Assembly (NCBI GenBank): GCA_039933775.1
Contig: JBDTNK010000048.1
Coordinates: 1-15,044, forward strand
Reading direction: 5' to 3'
Source of the DNA: JBDTNK01 sp039933775
GTDB lineage: Bacteria; Chloroflexota; Limnocylindria; QHBO01
Length of the DNA stretch: 15,044 nucleotides
Positions 1-9,087 of this stretch are shown here, piece by piece (the first letter of the stretch is position 1; each line of letters opens with the position of its first letter). The translations under genes were made by a program, and so were the position numbers. The notes beneath the pieces are model-generated. The model was not told the DNA's origin and made no database searches. It was given only the letters and a program-made list of their open reading frames with translations.

Positions 1-303
1 CAGATCCCGCAGATGGAGCGCATCTGCCGCGAGCAGCTGCGCGCCGCGATGCGCGCCCTGGTCGACGTCAGCGAGGCGGACGCGCGCGCAGTGTGCGCCA
101 ACGACGACGCGATCGATCACCTCTACAGCAGCGTCTACGAGGACGCGCTGGCGCTCATGCAGGCGTCGCCCGACAAGGTGCGCCAGGCCACGCACCAGCT
201 CTTCGCGGCGCACCACCTCGAGCGCCTCGGCGATCGGGTCACGAACATCGGCGAGGACGTCGTGTACCTGGCCACCGGCCAGGTGGAGGACCTCAACCCC
301 TGA
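1..303 (+). CDS. phoU: PhoU phosphate-signalling protein, C-terminal part (5' end outside window)
   Basis: This frame is open from the first base and ends with TGA at 301-303, so only about the last 100 residues are present. PhoU links the PstSCAB phosphate transporter to the PhoR kinase and holds the Pho response down when phosphate is plentiful. The visible part is helical and ends in the typical PhoU pattern, with HHLERLGDRVTNIGEDVVYL near residues 77-96 of the visible part (the metal-binding E/D-rich helix of the second three-helix repeat). The next gene, a PhoB-like regulator, overlaps its stop codon, and a PhoR-like kinase follows, so the three are almost certainly one operon. The pst transporter genes would be expected just upstream, outside the window. 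Confidence 0.9.
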   Translation, partial: QIPQMERICREQLRAAMRALVDVSEADARAVCANDDAIDHLYSSVYEDALALMQASPDKVRQATHQLFAAHHLERLGDRVTNIGEDVVYLATGQVEDLNP

Positions 304-995
304 AGCGACGGATCCTGGTCGTCGAGGACGACCCCACCCTGCGCCAGGCGCTCGCCTTCAACCTCGGGCGCGAGGGCTACGAGGTCACCGCCGTCGGGGA
401 CGGCGAGCGGGCGCTCGAGATCGCGCGCGGCGGGACCATCGACCTGGTGCTGCTGGACGTGATGCTGCCCGGCATGAGCGGCATCGAGGTGCTTCGCGTC
501 CTGCGGCGCGAGTCGGTCGCCACGCCGGTCATCATCGTGTCGGCGAAAGGGGACGAGATCGACCGCGTCGTGGGCCTCAAGGTCGGGGCCGATGACTACG
601 TGGCCAAGCCGTTCAGCCGCCCCGAGCTGCTGGCGCGCGTCGAGGCGGTGCTGCGTCGAGGGCCGCGCGCGACGCCCGATACCGAGCCCGGCGAGGAGCT
701 GTCCTTCGGCCCGCTGCACAGCGACGTCAGCCATCGTGTCGTGACCGTCGGCGGCGAAGCGCTGCACCTGACGACCAAGGAGTTCGACCTGCTCAGCTTC
801 ATGGCCGCCAGGCCGGGTCGCATCTTCACCCGGGACCAGCTGCTGGCCGGCGTCTGGGGCTACGACTACAGCGGGGATGGACGGACGATCGACGTCCACG
901 TCAGCTGGCTGCGCGGCAAGCTGCGCGGCGACGGGCATGACTACTTCCGGACGGTGCGCGGCGTGGGCTACGCCTTCGCTCCGCCGGCGACGTGA
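300..995 (+). CDS. phoB: PhoB-like OmpR-family response regulator, CTG start
   Basis: A DNA-binding response regulator of 231 residues, the normal length for the OmpR/PhoB family. The receiver domain (about 3-117) has the acidic pair D10/D11, phospho-acceptor D53 in LLDVMLPG, S81 and K103 in the YVAKPF motif. A winged-helix domain (about 133-228) follows and ends with RTVRGVGYAF. The start chosen is CTG at 300, overlapping the phoU stop as CTGA. GGAGG at 285-289 sits 10 bases before it, the receiver fold begins at once (MKRRILVVEDD), and no ATG, GTG or TTG lies in frame between 93 and 300. The upstream ATG at 93 would add 69 low-complexity residues lying entirely over phoU. Its stop overlaps the kinase start. 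From context it is the partner of that kinase; the name phoB is inferred from family and neighbours. Confidence 0.88.
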   Translation: MKRRILVVEDDPTLRQALAFNLGREGYEVTAVGDGERALEIARGGTIDLVLLDVMLPGMSGIEVLRVLRRESVATPVIIVSAKGDEIDRVVGLKVGADDYVAKPFSRPELLARVEAVLRRGPRATPDTEPGEELSFGPLHSDVSHRVVTVGGEALHLTTKEFDLLSFMAARPGRIFTRDQLLAGVWGYDYSGDGRTIDVHVSWLRGKLRGDGHDYFRTVRGVGYAFAPPAT

Positions 996-2059
996 TGCCA
1001 GGCACCGACGATCCGGCGGCGGCGCTCGACGCGCTGCTGCAGCAGCCGGGCGGCGATCTCATCGTCATCGTGGACGAGCGCCTGCGCATCGCGCGCGCCG
1101 GGGTCGAGGCCGCGCGGCTGGCCGAGCGGGAGCCGGACCGCCTGCGCGGCATGAGCCTCATCGCCGCCTTCGGGTCGGCATCGCTCGACGCGCTCGTGCG
1201 TGACGCCTGGATCAACGGCGTGGCGGGGCACGGCGAAACCGAGCTGGGGCCGCTGGGCGCACGCACCTTCGCGGTGCAGGCAATCCCCATGGCCGGTGGC
1301 GGCCTCGTCCTGTCGCTGCACGACATCACGGAGCTGCGCAAGGCGGAGCGAGTGCGCCGCGATTTCGTGGCGAATATCAGCCACGAGCTGCGGACGCCCC
1401 TCTCGTCGGTCAAGCTACTGGCTGAGACGCTCTCCTCGGGAGCGGTCGAGGACGTCGCGACGGCGGTCGACTTTGCACGCCAGATCGAGCGCGAGGTGGA
1501 TCACCTGGCCCAGATCGTCGACGAGCTGCTGGACCTGTCGCTCATCGAGTCGGGGAGCATCGACCTCGCGCTCGAGATCGTGGCACCCGGGGAGCTCGTC
1601 GCCGCCGTGATCGAGCGCATCGCCCCGGTCGCCGAGCGGCGCGAGGTCGCGATCCGCGTCCTGCCCGGGGACGACGCTTCAATCCGGGTCGCGGTCGATC
1701 GGGCGCGCATCGGTCAGGCGCTCCTCAACCTGGCGCACAACGCGGTGAAATTCAGCCACCCCGGCAGCGCGGTTCGGATCGGCTGGCTGGCGCGTGAGAG
1801 GGTGGTGCGCTTCAGCGTGGCCGATGACGGCATCGGCGTGCCCGAGGCGCACCAGGCCCGCATCTTTGAGCGGTTCTACAAGGTCGACCGGGCACGCACC
1901 AGCGGCGAACGCGACGAGCCCCAGCTCAGCGGCAGTACCGGGCTGGGGCTCGCGATCGTGCGGCACATCGCGCAGGCGCACGGAGGCAGCGTGGGCGTCG
2001 AGAGCCGCGAGGGGTCGGGATCGACCTTCTGGATCGAGCTCCCCGTACTCGAGGCCTGA
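995..2059 (+). CDS. phoR: PhoR-like sensor histidine kinase, no transmembrane segment
   Basis: A histidine kinase of about 354 residues that should phosphorylate the regulator encoded just upstream. An N-terminal PAS-like region (about 1-115) ends at the ITELRK linker typical of PhoR. The dimerisation/phosphotransfer helix carries H130 in NISHELRTP. The ATPase domain shows the N box (LLNLAHNAVKF), G1 box (DDGIGVP), F box (IFERFYKVDRA) and G2 box (GLGLAI). No hydrophobic stretch is long enough to cross a membrane, so the kinase looks soluble and would sense phosphate status through PhoU/Pst contacts. ATG at 995 overlaps the preceding TGA by one base. GTG at 992, in the same frame, is an equally possible start adding one residue. 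Its stop lies only 3 bases from the stop of the convergent YceI gene. Confidence 0.9.
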   Translation: MPGTDDPAAALDALLQQPGGDLIVIVDERLRIARAGVEAARLAEREPDRLRGMSLIAAFGSASLDALVRDAWINGVAGHGETELGPLGARTFAVQAIPMAGGGLVLSLHDITELRKAERVRRDFVANISHELRTPLSSVKLLAETLSSGAVEDVATAVDFARQIEREVDHLAQIVDELLDLSLIESGSIDLALEIVAPGELVAAVIERIAPVAERREVAIRVLPGDDASIRVAVDRARIGQALLNLAHNAVKFSHPGSAVRIGWLARERVVRFSVADDGIGVPEAHQARIFERFYKVDRARTSGERDEPQLSGSTGLGLAIVRHIAQAHGGSVGVESREGSGSTFWIELPVLEA

Positions 2060-2062
2060 CGC

Positions 2063-2620
2063 TCAGGCAACCGCCTCCTCGACGGCGTCGAGGGATGCCT
2101 CTGCCGCCACCAGGGCAAGATCGATATTGATCTTCAACTCCCTGCCGACGAGCCAGCCACCGGTCTCGAGGCCCACGTTCCAGGTCAGGCCCCAGTCCTC
2201 GCGGTTGATCTTGGTCGATGCACTGAACGCCGCCCGTCGCCCGCCCTGCAGGTTGGCAACGACGCCGTCCAGCTCCGCCTCGAGCTCAACGGGCCGGGTG
2301 ACGTCGCGGATGGTGAGATCGCCCTTCAGGACGAAGTCGTCGCCGCCGTTGCGCTCCACGCTCGTCGAGCGGAAGGCCAGGTACGGATAGGTCTCGGCGT
2401 CGAGGAAGTCGGCCGAGCTGAGGTGCTGGTCACGAGCCACCTGCCCGGTATTGACCGAGGCCGCGCTGAGCCGAACCTCGACGCTGCTGCGCTCAAGATG
2501 CTCCTCGTCGAAGTCGACGCTGGCCTCGTCGATCGCGATCGTGCCGCGCACGGTCGTGACCATCATGTGCTTGGTGGAAAAGGTGACCGACGAGTGCGCC
2601 GGATCGAGTTCCCATGTCAT
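2063..2620 (-). CDS. YceI-family protein (lipocalin-like isoprenoid-binding fold)
   Basis: A 185-residue protein of the YceI family, beta-barrel proteins that bind long polyisoprenoid or amphiphilic molecules; the cellular role is usually unknown. Family signatures include the opening WELDPAHSSVTFSTKHMM, the central SADFLDAETYPYLAFRST, LTIRDVTRPVEL and the closing INREDWGLTWN. It has no signal peptide, unlike the periplasmic E. coli member, so it is probably cytoplasmic. The ATG at 2618-2620 was chosen because the fold begins there and AGGAGA lies about 11 bases upstream on the minus strand. It diverges from a MarR-family gene, and the shared 90-bp spacer holds promoters and palindromes. It may be the regulator's target, which is inference from layout. 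Confidence 0.92.
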   Translation of the reverse strand: MTWELDPAHSSVTFSTKHMMVTTVRGTIAIDEASVDFDEEHLERSSVEVRLSAASVNTGQVARDQHLSSADFLDAETYPYLAFRSTSVERNGGDDFVLKGDLTIRDVTRPVELEAELDGVVANLQGGRRAAFSASTKINREDWGLTWNVGLETGGWLVGRELKINIDLALVAAEASLDAVEEAVA

Positions 2621-2645
2621 CGTGAAGTGAGTCTCCTGGCTCTGC

Positions 2646-2674
2646 TTGTGTTCGCGGCCTCGCCGCAATATGAT
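2646..2674 (+). promoter_or_regulatory. Predicted sigma-70-type promoter of the MarR gene
   Basis: TTGTGT (2646-2651) and TATGAT (2669-2674) are separated by 17 bases, close to the consensus TTGACA/TATAAT. Transcription would begin near 2681, about 27 bases before the MarR start codon. The stretch is clearly AT-richer than its surroundings. Confidence 0.6.
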
Positions 2675-2694
2675 TGTCTCAGCAACAATGTCAG
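2667..2694 (-). promoter_or_regulatory. Predicted promoter of the YceI gene, overlapping the MarR promoter
   Basis: Read on the minus strand, CTGACA (2694-2689) and CATATT (2672-2667) are 16 bases apart. The -10 element overlaps the -10 of the opposing MarR promoter, so polymerases on the two strands would compete. Confidence 0.45.
2673..2689. promoter_or_regulatory. Inverted repeat ATTGT-N7-ACAAT, candidate MarR operator
   Basis: Two 5-base arms in inverted orientation with a 7-base spacer give a 17-bp dyad, the size usual for MarR dimer sites. It fills the spacer of the YceI promoter and touches the -10 of the MarR promoter, so one bound dimer could block both. Binding by the adjacent regulator is inferred. 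Confidence 0.5.
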
Positions 2695-2701
2695 TAAGTG
2701 A

Positions 2702-2713
2702 TTGCATATGCAA
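2702..2713. promoter_or_regulatory. Perfect 12-bp palindrome TTGCATATGCAA over the MarR start codon
   Basis: This perfect palindrome includes the ATG of the MarR gene (2708-2710) and lies downstream of its predicted transcription start. It shares the TTGC/GCAA half-site style seen in MarR-family operators and could be a second, autoregulatory site. Confidence 0.45.
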
Positions 2714-3178
2714 CAAGTTTCTGAGACCGATACCTCCGCGCAACAGCCGAGCCCGGCCGATGCGCAGCTCGATTCCTGGCGCGCCTTCCTGCGCAGCCAC
2801 GCGCACGTGACGCGACAGCTCGAGCGCGAGCTGATCGCCGAGCACGGCATGGGGCTGGCCGAGTACGACGTGCTCGTGCAGCTGGCCGCCGTGCCGGATC
2901 GCCAGCTGCGCATGAGCGACCTCGCCGAGCGGCTGCTGCTGTCACGCAGCGGGGCCACGCGCCTCATCGATCGGCTGGAGGCGGCGGGACAGGTCGAGCG
3001 TGTCTCGTGCGAGAGCGACCGGCGCGGCCAGTGGGCGACGCTGACCCCCGCGGGGGTAGAGCGCCTGCGCGCCGCGTGGCCGACGCACCTGCGCGGCATC
3101 CGGGAGCACTTCCTGTCGCGCATCCCACCCGGGGAGCGCGAGCACCTGCGTCGCTCGCTGGAGCGGCTGCTGCCCTAG
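2708..3178 (+). CDS. MarR-family transcriptional regulator
   Basis: A 156-residue winged-helix dimeric repressor, normal length for MarR proteins. An N-terminal dimerisation helix (about 21-48) is followed by EYDVLVQLA, the helix-turn-helix (about 66-93, with MSDLAERLLLSRSGATRLID), the wing with D104-R105-R106 followed by GQWATLTPAG, and a C-terminal helix. ATG at 2708 is preferred; a TTG at 2702 in the same frame would add two residues, and neither has a strong ribosome site. The divergent YceI gene and the palindromes between them suggest control of both genes. Its stop TAG (3176-3178) shares bases with the stop of convergent ccmI, so no terminator separates them. The ligand cannot be told from the sequence. 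Confidence 0.9.
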   Translation: MQQVSETDTSAQQPSPADAQLDSWRAFLRSHAHVTRQLERELIAEHGMGLAEYDVLVQLAAVPDRQLRMSDLAERLLLSRSGATRLIDRLEAAGQVERVSCESDRRGQWATLTPAGVERLRAAWPTHLRGIREHFLSRIPPGEREHLRRSLERLLP

Positions 3179-4044
3179 GAGCCGGGGTCGAGTTCGGCGA
3201 TCAGCCCGCGCACCATGGAGCCGCGCGAGTCGTCGGGCGCCGCCTGCAGGAAGGCCTCGAACGCCGCGCGGGCCGCCGCGTCGTCGCCGCGCTGCCGCGC
3301 GATGAGGCCACGGAAGAACGGGATGTCGACCGAGCCAGGATCGATCGTCTCGATGCGATCCACAACGGCGCTCGCATCATCGGGCTGGCCCGACTGCAGG
3401 TAGGCGGTCGCCAGCTTCACGAGCGCGTCGGTCTGCCCGGGATCGAGGGCACTGACCAGCAGGAGCAGCGGCTGGGCCGCGTTGCGGTCGGCCTGTGTGC
3501 CCGATGCGAGGTAGAGGTCGGCCAGCTCGCTGAGTGCATCGGTGTCCTCCGGATCGGCACGCAGATGACCGAGCAGCTCGGTGATGCGCGCCTGCCGCGC
3601 GTCGGCCTGCGCCATGCGGTCGGCCAGCGCCTGGTTCGTGACGGTCGCATTGGCGAGGTTGGCCGGGATGCCGAGCAGCACGCCCCCGGCGAGCAGCACG
3701 CCGAGCGCGATCCCCACGCCGCCCACCAGCAGCCGTGCGTCGCGCCCACGCTGGGCCTCCGCTGGCGCCGGGGCAGCGTCGAGGGCGGCGCGGGTAGCCA
3801 TGGCGCGCTGCTGCGCCAGTGCCCGCTCGGCGCCGTAGGCCGCCACGTCAAGACTTCCGGACCGATGGTCGGCCTCGACGTCGCGCAGTGACTCGATCGC
3901 GATGCGGTGGCGCAGCGCGAGCGCGTCGCGGTCCTCCTCCGGCAGCCGCGGTGCGCGACGGTCCGGGTCCTCGAGCAGGATCGGCATGGCGACCACGACC
4001 GCGGCCAGGATGGCCACGGCGGCGAAGAGAAGCGGCTCAGGCAT
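3175..4044 (-). CDS. ccmI: CcmI-like TPR protein, cytochrome c maturation
   Basis: A 289-residue membrane protein and last gene of the ccm operon. CcmI (CycH) holds apocytochrome c and delivers it to the CcmF/CcmH haem ligation complex. Two hydrophobic segments (about 4-24 and 105-127) flank a charged loop, as in CcmI. The external C-terminal part (about 150-285) consists of TPR-like helix pairs, for example LSELADLYLASG, LVKLATAYLQSGQPDDA and FFRGLIARQRGDDAAARAAF. The start ATG at 4042-4044 overlaps the end of ccmH by 8 bases, with GGAGG a few bases upstream. The assignment rests on topology, TPRs and operon position more than on a unique motif. Confidence 0.85.
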   Translation of the reverse strand: MPEPLLFAAVAILAAVVVAMPILLEDPDRRAPRLPEEDRDALALRHRIAIESLRDVEADHRSGSLDVAAYGAERALAQQRAMATRAALDAAPAPAEAQRGRDARLLVGGVGIALGVLLAGGVLLGIPANLANATVTNQALADRMAQADARQARITELLGHLRADPEDTDALSELADLYLASGTQADRNAAQPLLLLVSALDPGQTDALVKLATAYLQSGQPDDASAVVDRIETIDPGSVDIPFFRGLIARQRGDDAAARAAFEAFLQAAPDDSRGSMVRGLIAELDPGS

Positions 4045-4486
4045 CGAGCGCCTCCGCCTCGTCCGCCACGCGCGACGCAGCGTCGCCGGACGCGACCGGG
4101 GCGGGTGGCGCGGGTGGGGTTGGCGCTCGGCGCAGCCAGAGCCAGAAGCCCGCGACGCCCAGTGCCAAAAGCGCGATCGGCGCCAGCCACGGCAGCGGGG
4201 AACGCGGCGAGAGCAGGATCCACTCGCCGTAGCGGTCGACGAAGTGCTGCCGCACCTGGTCCGCGGTGGCGCCGTCGGCGAGCAGCGCGTCGATCTGGCG
4301 ACGGATCTCGGCCGCCGAGCGCGTCGGCGACTCGCCCACCGACAGCCCCTCGCAATCGGGGCAGCGCAGCTCCGCGGCCAGCGTGGCAGCGTCCGAGGCC
4401 GTGGACGGCCGCAGCAGTGCCACGAGTGCGAGCCCCGCGAGCGCCAGCAGCACCCCGGCGGCGAGCGGCAGCGCCAGGCGCCTCAT
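4037..4486 (-). CDS. ccmH: CcmH/CcmL-family thiol oxidoreductase, cytochrome c maturation
   Basis: A 149-residue membrane-anchored protein with the CcmH signature LRCPDCEGLSVGES, in which C42 and C45 form the redox CxxC pair that handles the haem-binding cysteines of apocytochrome c. A signal anchor (about 4-25) precedes the three-helix domain, which contains RQIDALLADGATADQVRQHF and the conserved YGEWILLSPR. A second membrane helix (about 100-118) and a proline/alanine-rich tail follow. This is the short CcmH form, with CcmI as a separate gene rather than fused as in E. coli. Its ATG overlaps the ccmG stop as ATGA (4483-4486), so the two are probably translationally coupled. Confidence 0.93.
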   Translation of the reverse strand: MRRLALPLAAGVLLALAGLALVALLRPSTASDAATLAAELRCPDCEGLSVGESPTRSAAEIRRQIDALLADGATADQVRQHFVDRYGEWILLSPRSPLPWLAPIALLALGVAGFWLWLRRAPTPPAPPAPVASGDAASRVADEAEALDA

Positions 4487-5006
4487 CGCGAGGCCATCAG
4501 CGGCGCGAGCTGCGCGTCGATGACCGCGCCGGTCACCGGGCCGTACTGCTTGTAGCGCACGATACCGGTGGCGTCGACGAAGAAGCTTTCCGGCGGCCCG
4601 GTCACGCCGAAGTCGATCGCGGTGCCGCCCGACGGATCGGTGAGCGTCGCCCAGCCGCCGTCGCCGTAGCGCGCCAGGAAGCCGCGTGCGCCATCGGCCG
4701 TGTCGTTGTAGAGCACGCCGACGATCGTGGCCGCCTCGCCGTATCGGTCCTGCGCCTCGAGCAGGACAGCGTGCTCCTCGACGCATGGCCCGCACCAGCT
4801 GGCCCAGAAGTTCACGACCAGCGGCCGGCCGCGCAGGTCCTCGCTCGAGACGCTCGTGCCGTCGATGGTGGTGAGCGTGAAGGCGGGGACGGGCTGTCCG
4901 ATGAGCGGCGACGGGATCTCCGACGGGTCGCGACCGAGTCCCGAGAAGAGCAGCAGCCCGATCGGGATGACCAGGAGCGGAACGACGAGCCAGCGCAGGA
5001 GGCGCA

Positions 5007-5007
<1 letters not shown>
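4483..5007 (-). CDS. ccmG: CcmG/DsbE thioredoxin-like protein, cytochrome c maturation
   Basis: A membrane-tethered thioredoxin-fold protein of 174 residues that reduces the CcmH/apocytochrome disulfide outside the membrane. An N-terminal anchor (about 5-23) is followed by IGQPVPAFTL, typical of the TlpA/CcmG family, then the active site W71-C72-G73-P74-C75 in NFWASWCGPC. GVLYNDTADGA and GVTGPPESFFVD follow, the latter carrying the cis-proline loop usual in CcmG. ATG at 5005-5007 touches the ccmF stop by one base and has AGGAG 8 bases upstream. Its stop overlaps ccmH by four bases. Motif and operon place make the assignment secure. Confidence 0.94.
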
Positions 5008-7022
<2,015 letters not shown>

Positions 7023-7030
7023 CGGTCAGC

Positions 7031-7492
7031 TCAGTCGCCCGGGACGATGACCTGGCTCGGGATCTCGCCCGACGCGGGAGCCTCGTAGTTCTCGTCATGC
7101 TTGACGAGCAGGCTGGTGGCCTCGAACAGGCCATCGGTGCCGATGGAGCCCTCGACCACCGCTCCGACGCCATCGCGGAACGAGCTCGTCGGCGCCACGG
7201 CGCTGTGCACGGTCACCTCGCTCGTGCCATCGGTCAGGACGAAGGTGAGGTCAGTCGCGGGCCCGCTCACGCTGCCCGGCTTGACGAGCCCGCCCAGGCG
7301 CACCGTCTGGCCCGCCGCATCGTCCATGGCAAGCAGCTCGGTCGGAGTGCGGTAGTAGACAAGCGCACTGCTCACGCTGCTGAAGGCGAGGTAGGCCACG
7401 ATGGCCAGGATGCCGGCGATGCCGGCGATGAGGACCCAGCGGCTGCGCCCCCGTGGAACACGCCGTGGTGCCGGTGCGGGGCTGACCGTCAT
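7031..7492 (-). CDS. ccmE: CcmE haem chaperone
   Basis: A 153-residue periplasmic-type haem chaperone that carries haem covalently on a histidine between CcmC and CcmF. One membrane anchor (about 19-39) follows a basic, proline-rich N-terminus. The OB-fold part includes VRLGGLVKPGSV, and the haem-binding motif KHDENY places the attachment residue at H132 with Y136. This is the histidine class, not the cysteine variant of some archaea and Desulfovibrio. The ATG at 7490-7492 overlaps the stop of the upstream small ccmD by four bases. Confidence 0.95.
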   Translation of the reverse strand: MTVSPAPAPRRVPRGRSRWVLIAGIAGILAIVAYLAFSSVSSALVYYRTPTELLAMDDAAGQTVRLGGLVKPGSVSGPATDLTFVLTDGTSEVTVHSAVAPTSSFRDGVGAVVEGSIGTDGLFEATSLLVKHDENYEAPASGEIPSQVIVPGD

Positions 7493-7635
7493 GGGCTCTC
7501 GTCGCCGCGCTCGAGTGCGGCATGAGCAGCCTCGTCACGTGCGCGGCGCAGGCGACGCAGGAGCGTCGCGCTGTAGAGCGCCAGGCCGCCGACGATGACG
7601 ATATAGGCGGCGAGGATGAAGGGCAGGTCGGTCAT
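7489..7635 (-). CDS. ccmD: CcmD-like small membrane protein, cytochrome c maturation
   Basis: A 48-residue reading frame exactly filling the space between ccmC and ccmE. It begins MTDLPFILAAYIVIVGGLAL, has one membrane helix (about 5-22) with the conserved AY pair, then a basic RRLRR segment and an acidic tail. This is the size and layout of CcmD, which helps release holo-CcmE from the CcmABC complex. Both ends overlap neighbours as ATGA: 7632-7635 with the ccmC stop and 7489-7492 with the ccmE start. GAGGTG lies about 5 bases before its ATG. CcmD is poorly conserved, so position and topology carry most of the weight. Confidence 0.88.
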   Translation of the reverse strand: MTDLPFILAAYIVIVGGLALYSATLLRRLRRARDEAAHAALERGDESP

Positions 7636-8390
7636 CGGGCCACCTCACCCGCCGGCGCGGACGGGGCGTCGGAGATCGTGGGCCGCACCGCGCGACGGCG
7701 TGCCGCGGCAAGGCTGGCGTCGCGCGCCGCCTCCTCGCCACGCCATTCGGCATCGGCCAGCTGGTAGCGTCGGATCATGAGGTAGGCCCACGCGATGGTG
7801 AACGAGCCGAGCATGGCGAGCAGCGTGAGCACGAAGGGCAGCGGGGCCGCGGGGTTGAGCACCTTGTCGGGCGCCAGGAAGGTGGCGGTCTGGTGCAGGC
7901 CGCGCCACCACTCGACGCTGAAGTGGACGATCGGGATGTCGACGGCCGCCACCAGCCCCACGATCGCGGCGCGCGTCGCGCGGCGCTCGGGGTCGGCGGT
8001 GAGCCGCCGCAGGAGCAGGTAGCCCAAGTAGAGGGCCAGCAGCAGCGCCGTTGTCGTGATGCGCGGATCGCCCCACTGCCAGGCGGTGCCCCACACCGGC
8101 TGGCCCCACATCATGCCGCCCCACAGGGCGAAGGCCGTGAACATGACGCCGATCTCCGCCGCGGCCAGGGCAGCATGGTCGAAGCGCCGGTCGCGCTTCC
8201 AGATCCAGCCGATGCCCGCCAGCGCGGTCGTGCCGAACGACAGGTACGCCAACCAGGCCGATGGCACGTGCACGTACATGATCCGCTGCGCGTCGCCCTG
8301 GTTGAGGTCGGCGGGCACCACGAACAGCGCGTTGATCGTGGCGGCGGCCACGGTCAGCAGCGCGACGATGCCGAGGATGCGGATCTTCAT
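7632..8390 (-). CDS. ccmC: CcmC haem-handling membrane protein
   Basis: A 252-residue, six-helix protein that presents haem to CcmE on the outer face of the membrane and works with CcmAB. Probable axial haem ligands are H41 (MYVHVPSAW) and H166 (WWRGLHQ), both in typical CcmC settings. The tryptophan-rich motif runs from W95 to T112 and reads WGTAWQWGDPRIT. Compared with the common WGTxWxWDxRLT form, there is a glycine between the last Trp and the Asp. A charged tail of about 40 residues follows the last helix. The ATG at 8388-8390 is 10 bases after the ccmB stop, and GGAGGAA lies within the end of ccmB, about 13 bases upstream. Confidence 0.95.
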   Translation of the reverse strand: MKIRILGIVALLTVAAATINALFVVPADLNQGDAQRIMYVHVPSAWLAYLSFGTTALAGIGWIWKRDRRFDHAALAAAEIGVMFTAFALWGGMMWGQPVWGTAWQWGDPRITTTALLLALYLGYLLLRRLTADPERRATRAAIVGLVAAVDIPIVHFSVEWWRGLHQTATFLAPDKVLNPAAPLPFVLTLLAMLGSFTIAWAYLMIRRYQLADAEWRGEEAARDASLAAARRRAVRPTISDAPSAPAGEVAR

Positions 8391-8400
8391 GACGTGGGTG

Positions 8401-9087
8401 CTATTCCTCCAGCAGGAAGCCGTAGGTGCCGGCTCCGACGATCAGCATGACGATATCGAATGCGGCGAGGAGCTGGAGCCAGGCACCCAGCTCACCGAAC
8501 GGGTCGCCGCTCAGCGCGGCCGACGTGGCCTTCACCGCGGCGAGCAGCAGCGGCGCGATGACCGGCAGGACGAGGAGCGGCAGCATCACCTCGCGCGCCC
8601 GCAGCCGCACCGTGACGCCGGCGTAGAAGGTGCCGACCGCGGCAAAGCCGAGCGTCCCGAGCAGGACGGCGGCGACCAGCCCGGGCCAGGCCGCCAGCAG
8701 GTCGACGGCGTACAGCAGCCCCATCAGCGGCACCAGCAGCGCGCCGAGCACGAGCATCGCGCCGAAGCCGGCAAGCGCCTTGCCCAGGTAGATCGCGCGG
8801 CGGGCGACCGGGTAGAGGGCGAGCTGCTCGAGCGCGCCGTCATCGGTCTCCAGCTGATGCAGGCGGGCCACGGCCAGGAGGCCGGCGAAGACGATGGCCA
8901 GCCACAGCAGCCCCGGCGCGGCCTGCGCCAGGTGCGCCGCGTCGGGACCCAGCGCGAAGCCGAAGAGGAGCAGGACGAGCGCCGCGAAGAACAGTGTCGA
9001 GCTGATCGCGCTGCGTCCGCGCAGCTCGGCCATGGCGTCCTTGCGCGCGACCGCCAGCGCGATGCGCGCCTGCGCGCCGACGGTCAT
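8401..9087 (-). CDS. ccmB: CcmB membrane subunit of the CcmABCD complex
   Basis: A 228-residue hydrophobic protein with about six membrane segments, the usual CcmB size. With the ATPase CcmA it powers release of haem-loaded CcmE. Family features are the N-terminal ARKDAMAELRGRSAISSTLFFA, the loop RLHQLETDDGALEQLALYP (CcmB proteins carry a similar E.ED..G.LE.L pattern) and the final short tail. ATG at 9085-9087 overlaps the ccmA stop as ATGA and is preceded by GGGGAGG at about 7 bases, which fixes the start. Longer in-frame upstream openings lie over ccmA and are not needed. Confidence 0.93.
   Translation of the reverse strand: MTVGAQARIALAVARKDAMAELRGRSAISSTLFFAALVLLLFGFALGPDAAHLAQAAPGLLWLAIVFAGLLAVARLHQLETDDGALEQLALYPVARRAIYLGKALAGFGAMLVLGALLVPLMGLLYAVDLLAAWPGLVAAVLLGTLGFAAVGTFYAGVTVRLRAREVMLPLLVLPVIAPLLLAAVKATSAALSGDPFGELGAWLQLLAAFDIVMLIVGAGTYGFLLEE

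Noticed and set aside
93..299. N-terminal extension of the response regulator from ATG 93
   Set aside because: The added residues are Arg/Gly/Pro-rich, lie entirely over phoU in another frame and match no part of a receiver domain.
2060..2062. Terminator between the kinase and YceI genes
   Set aside because: The two stops are only 3 bases apart and no hairpin with a T-run is visible around them.
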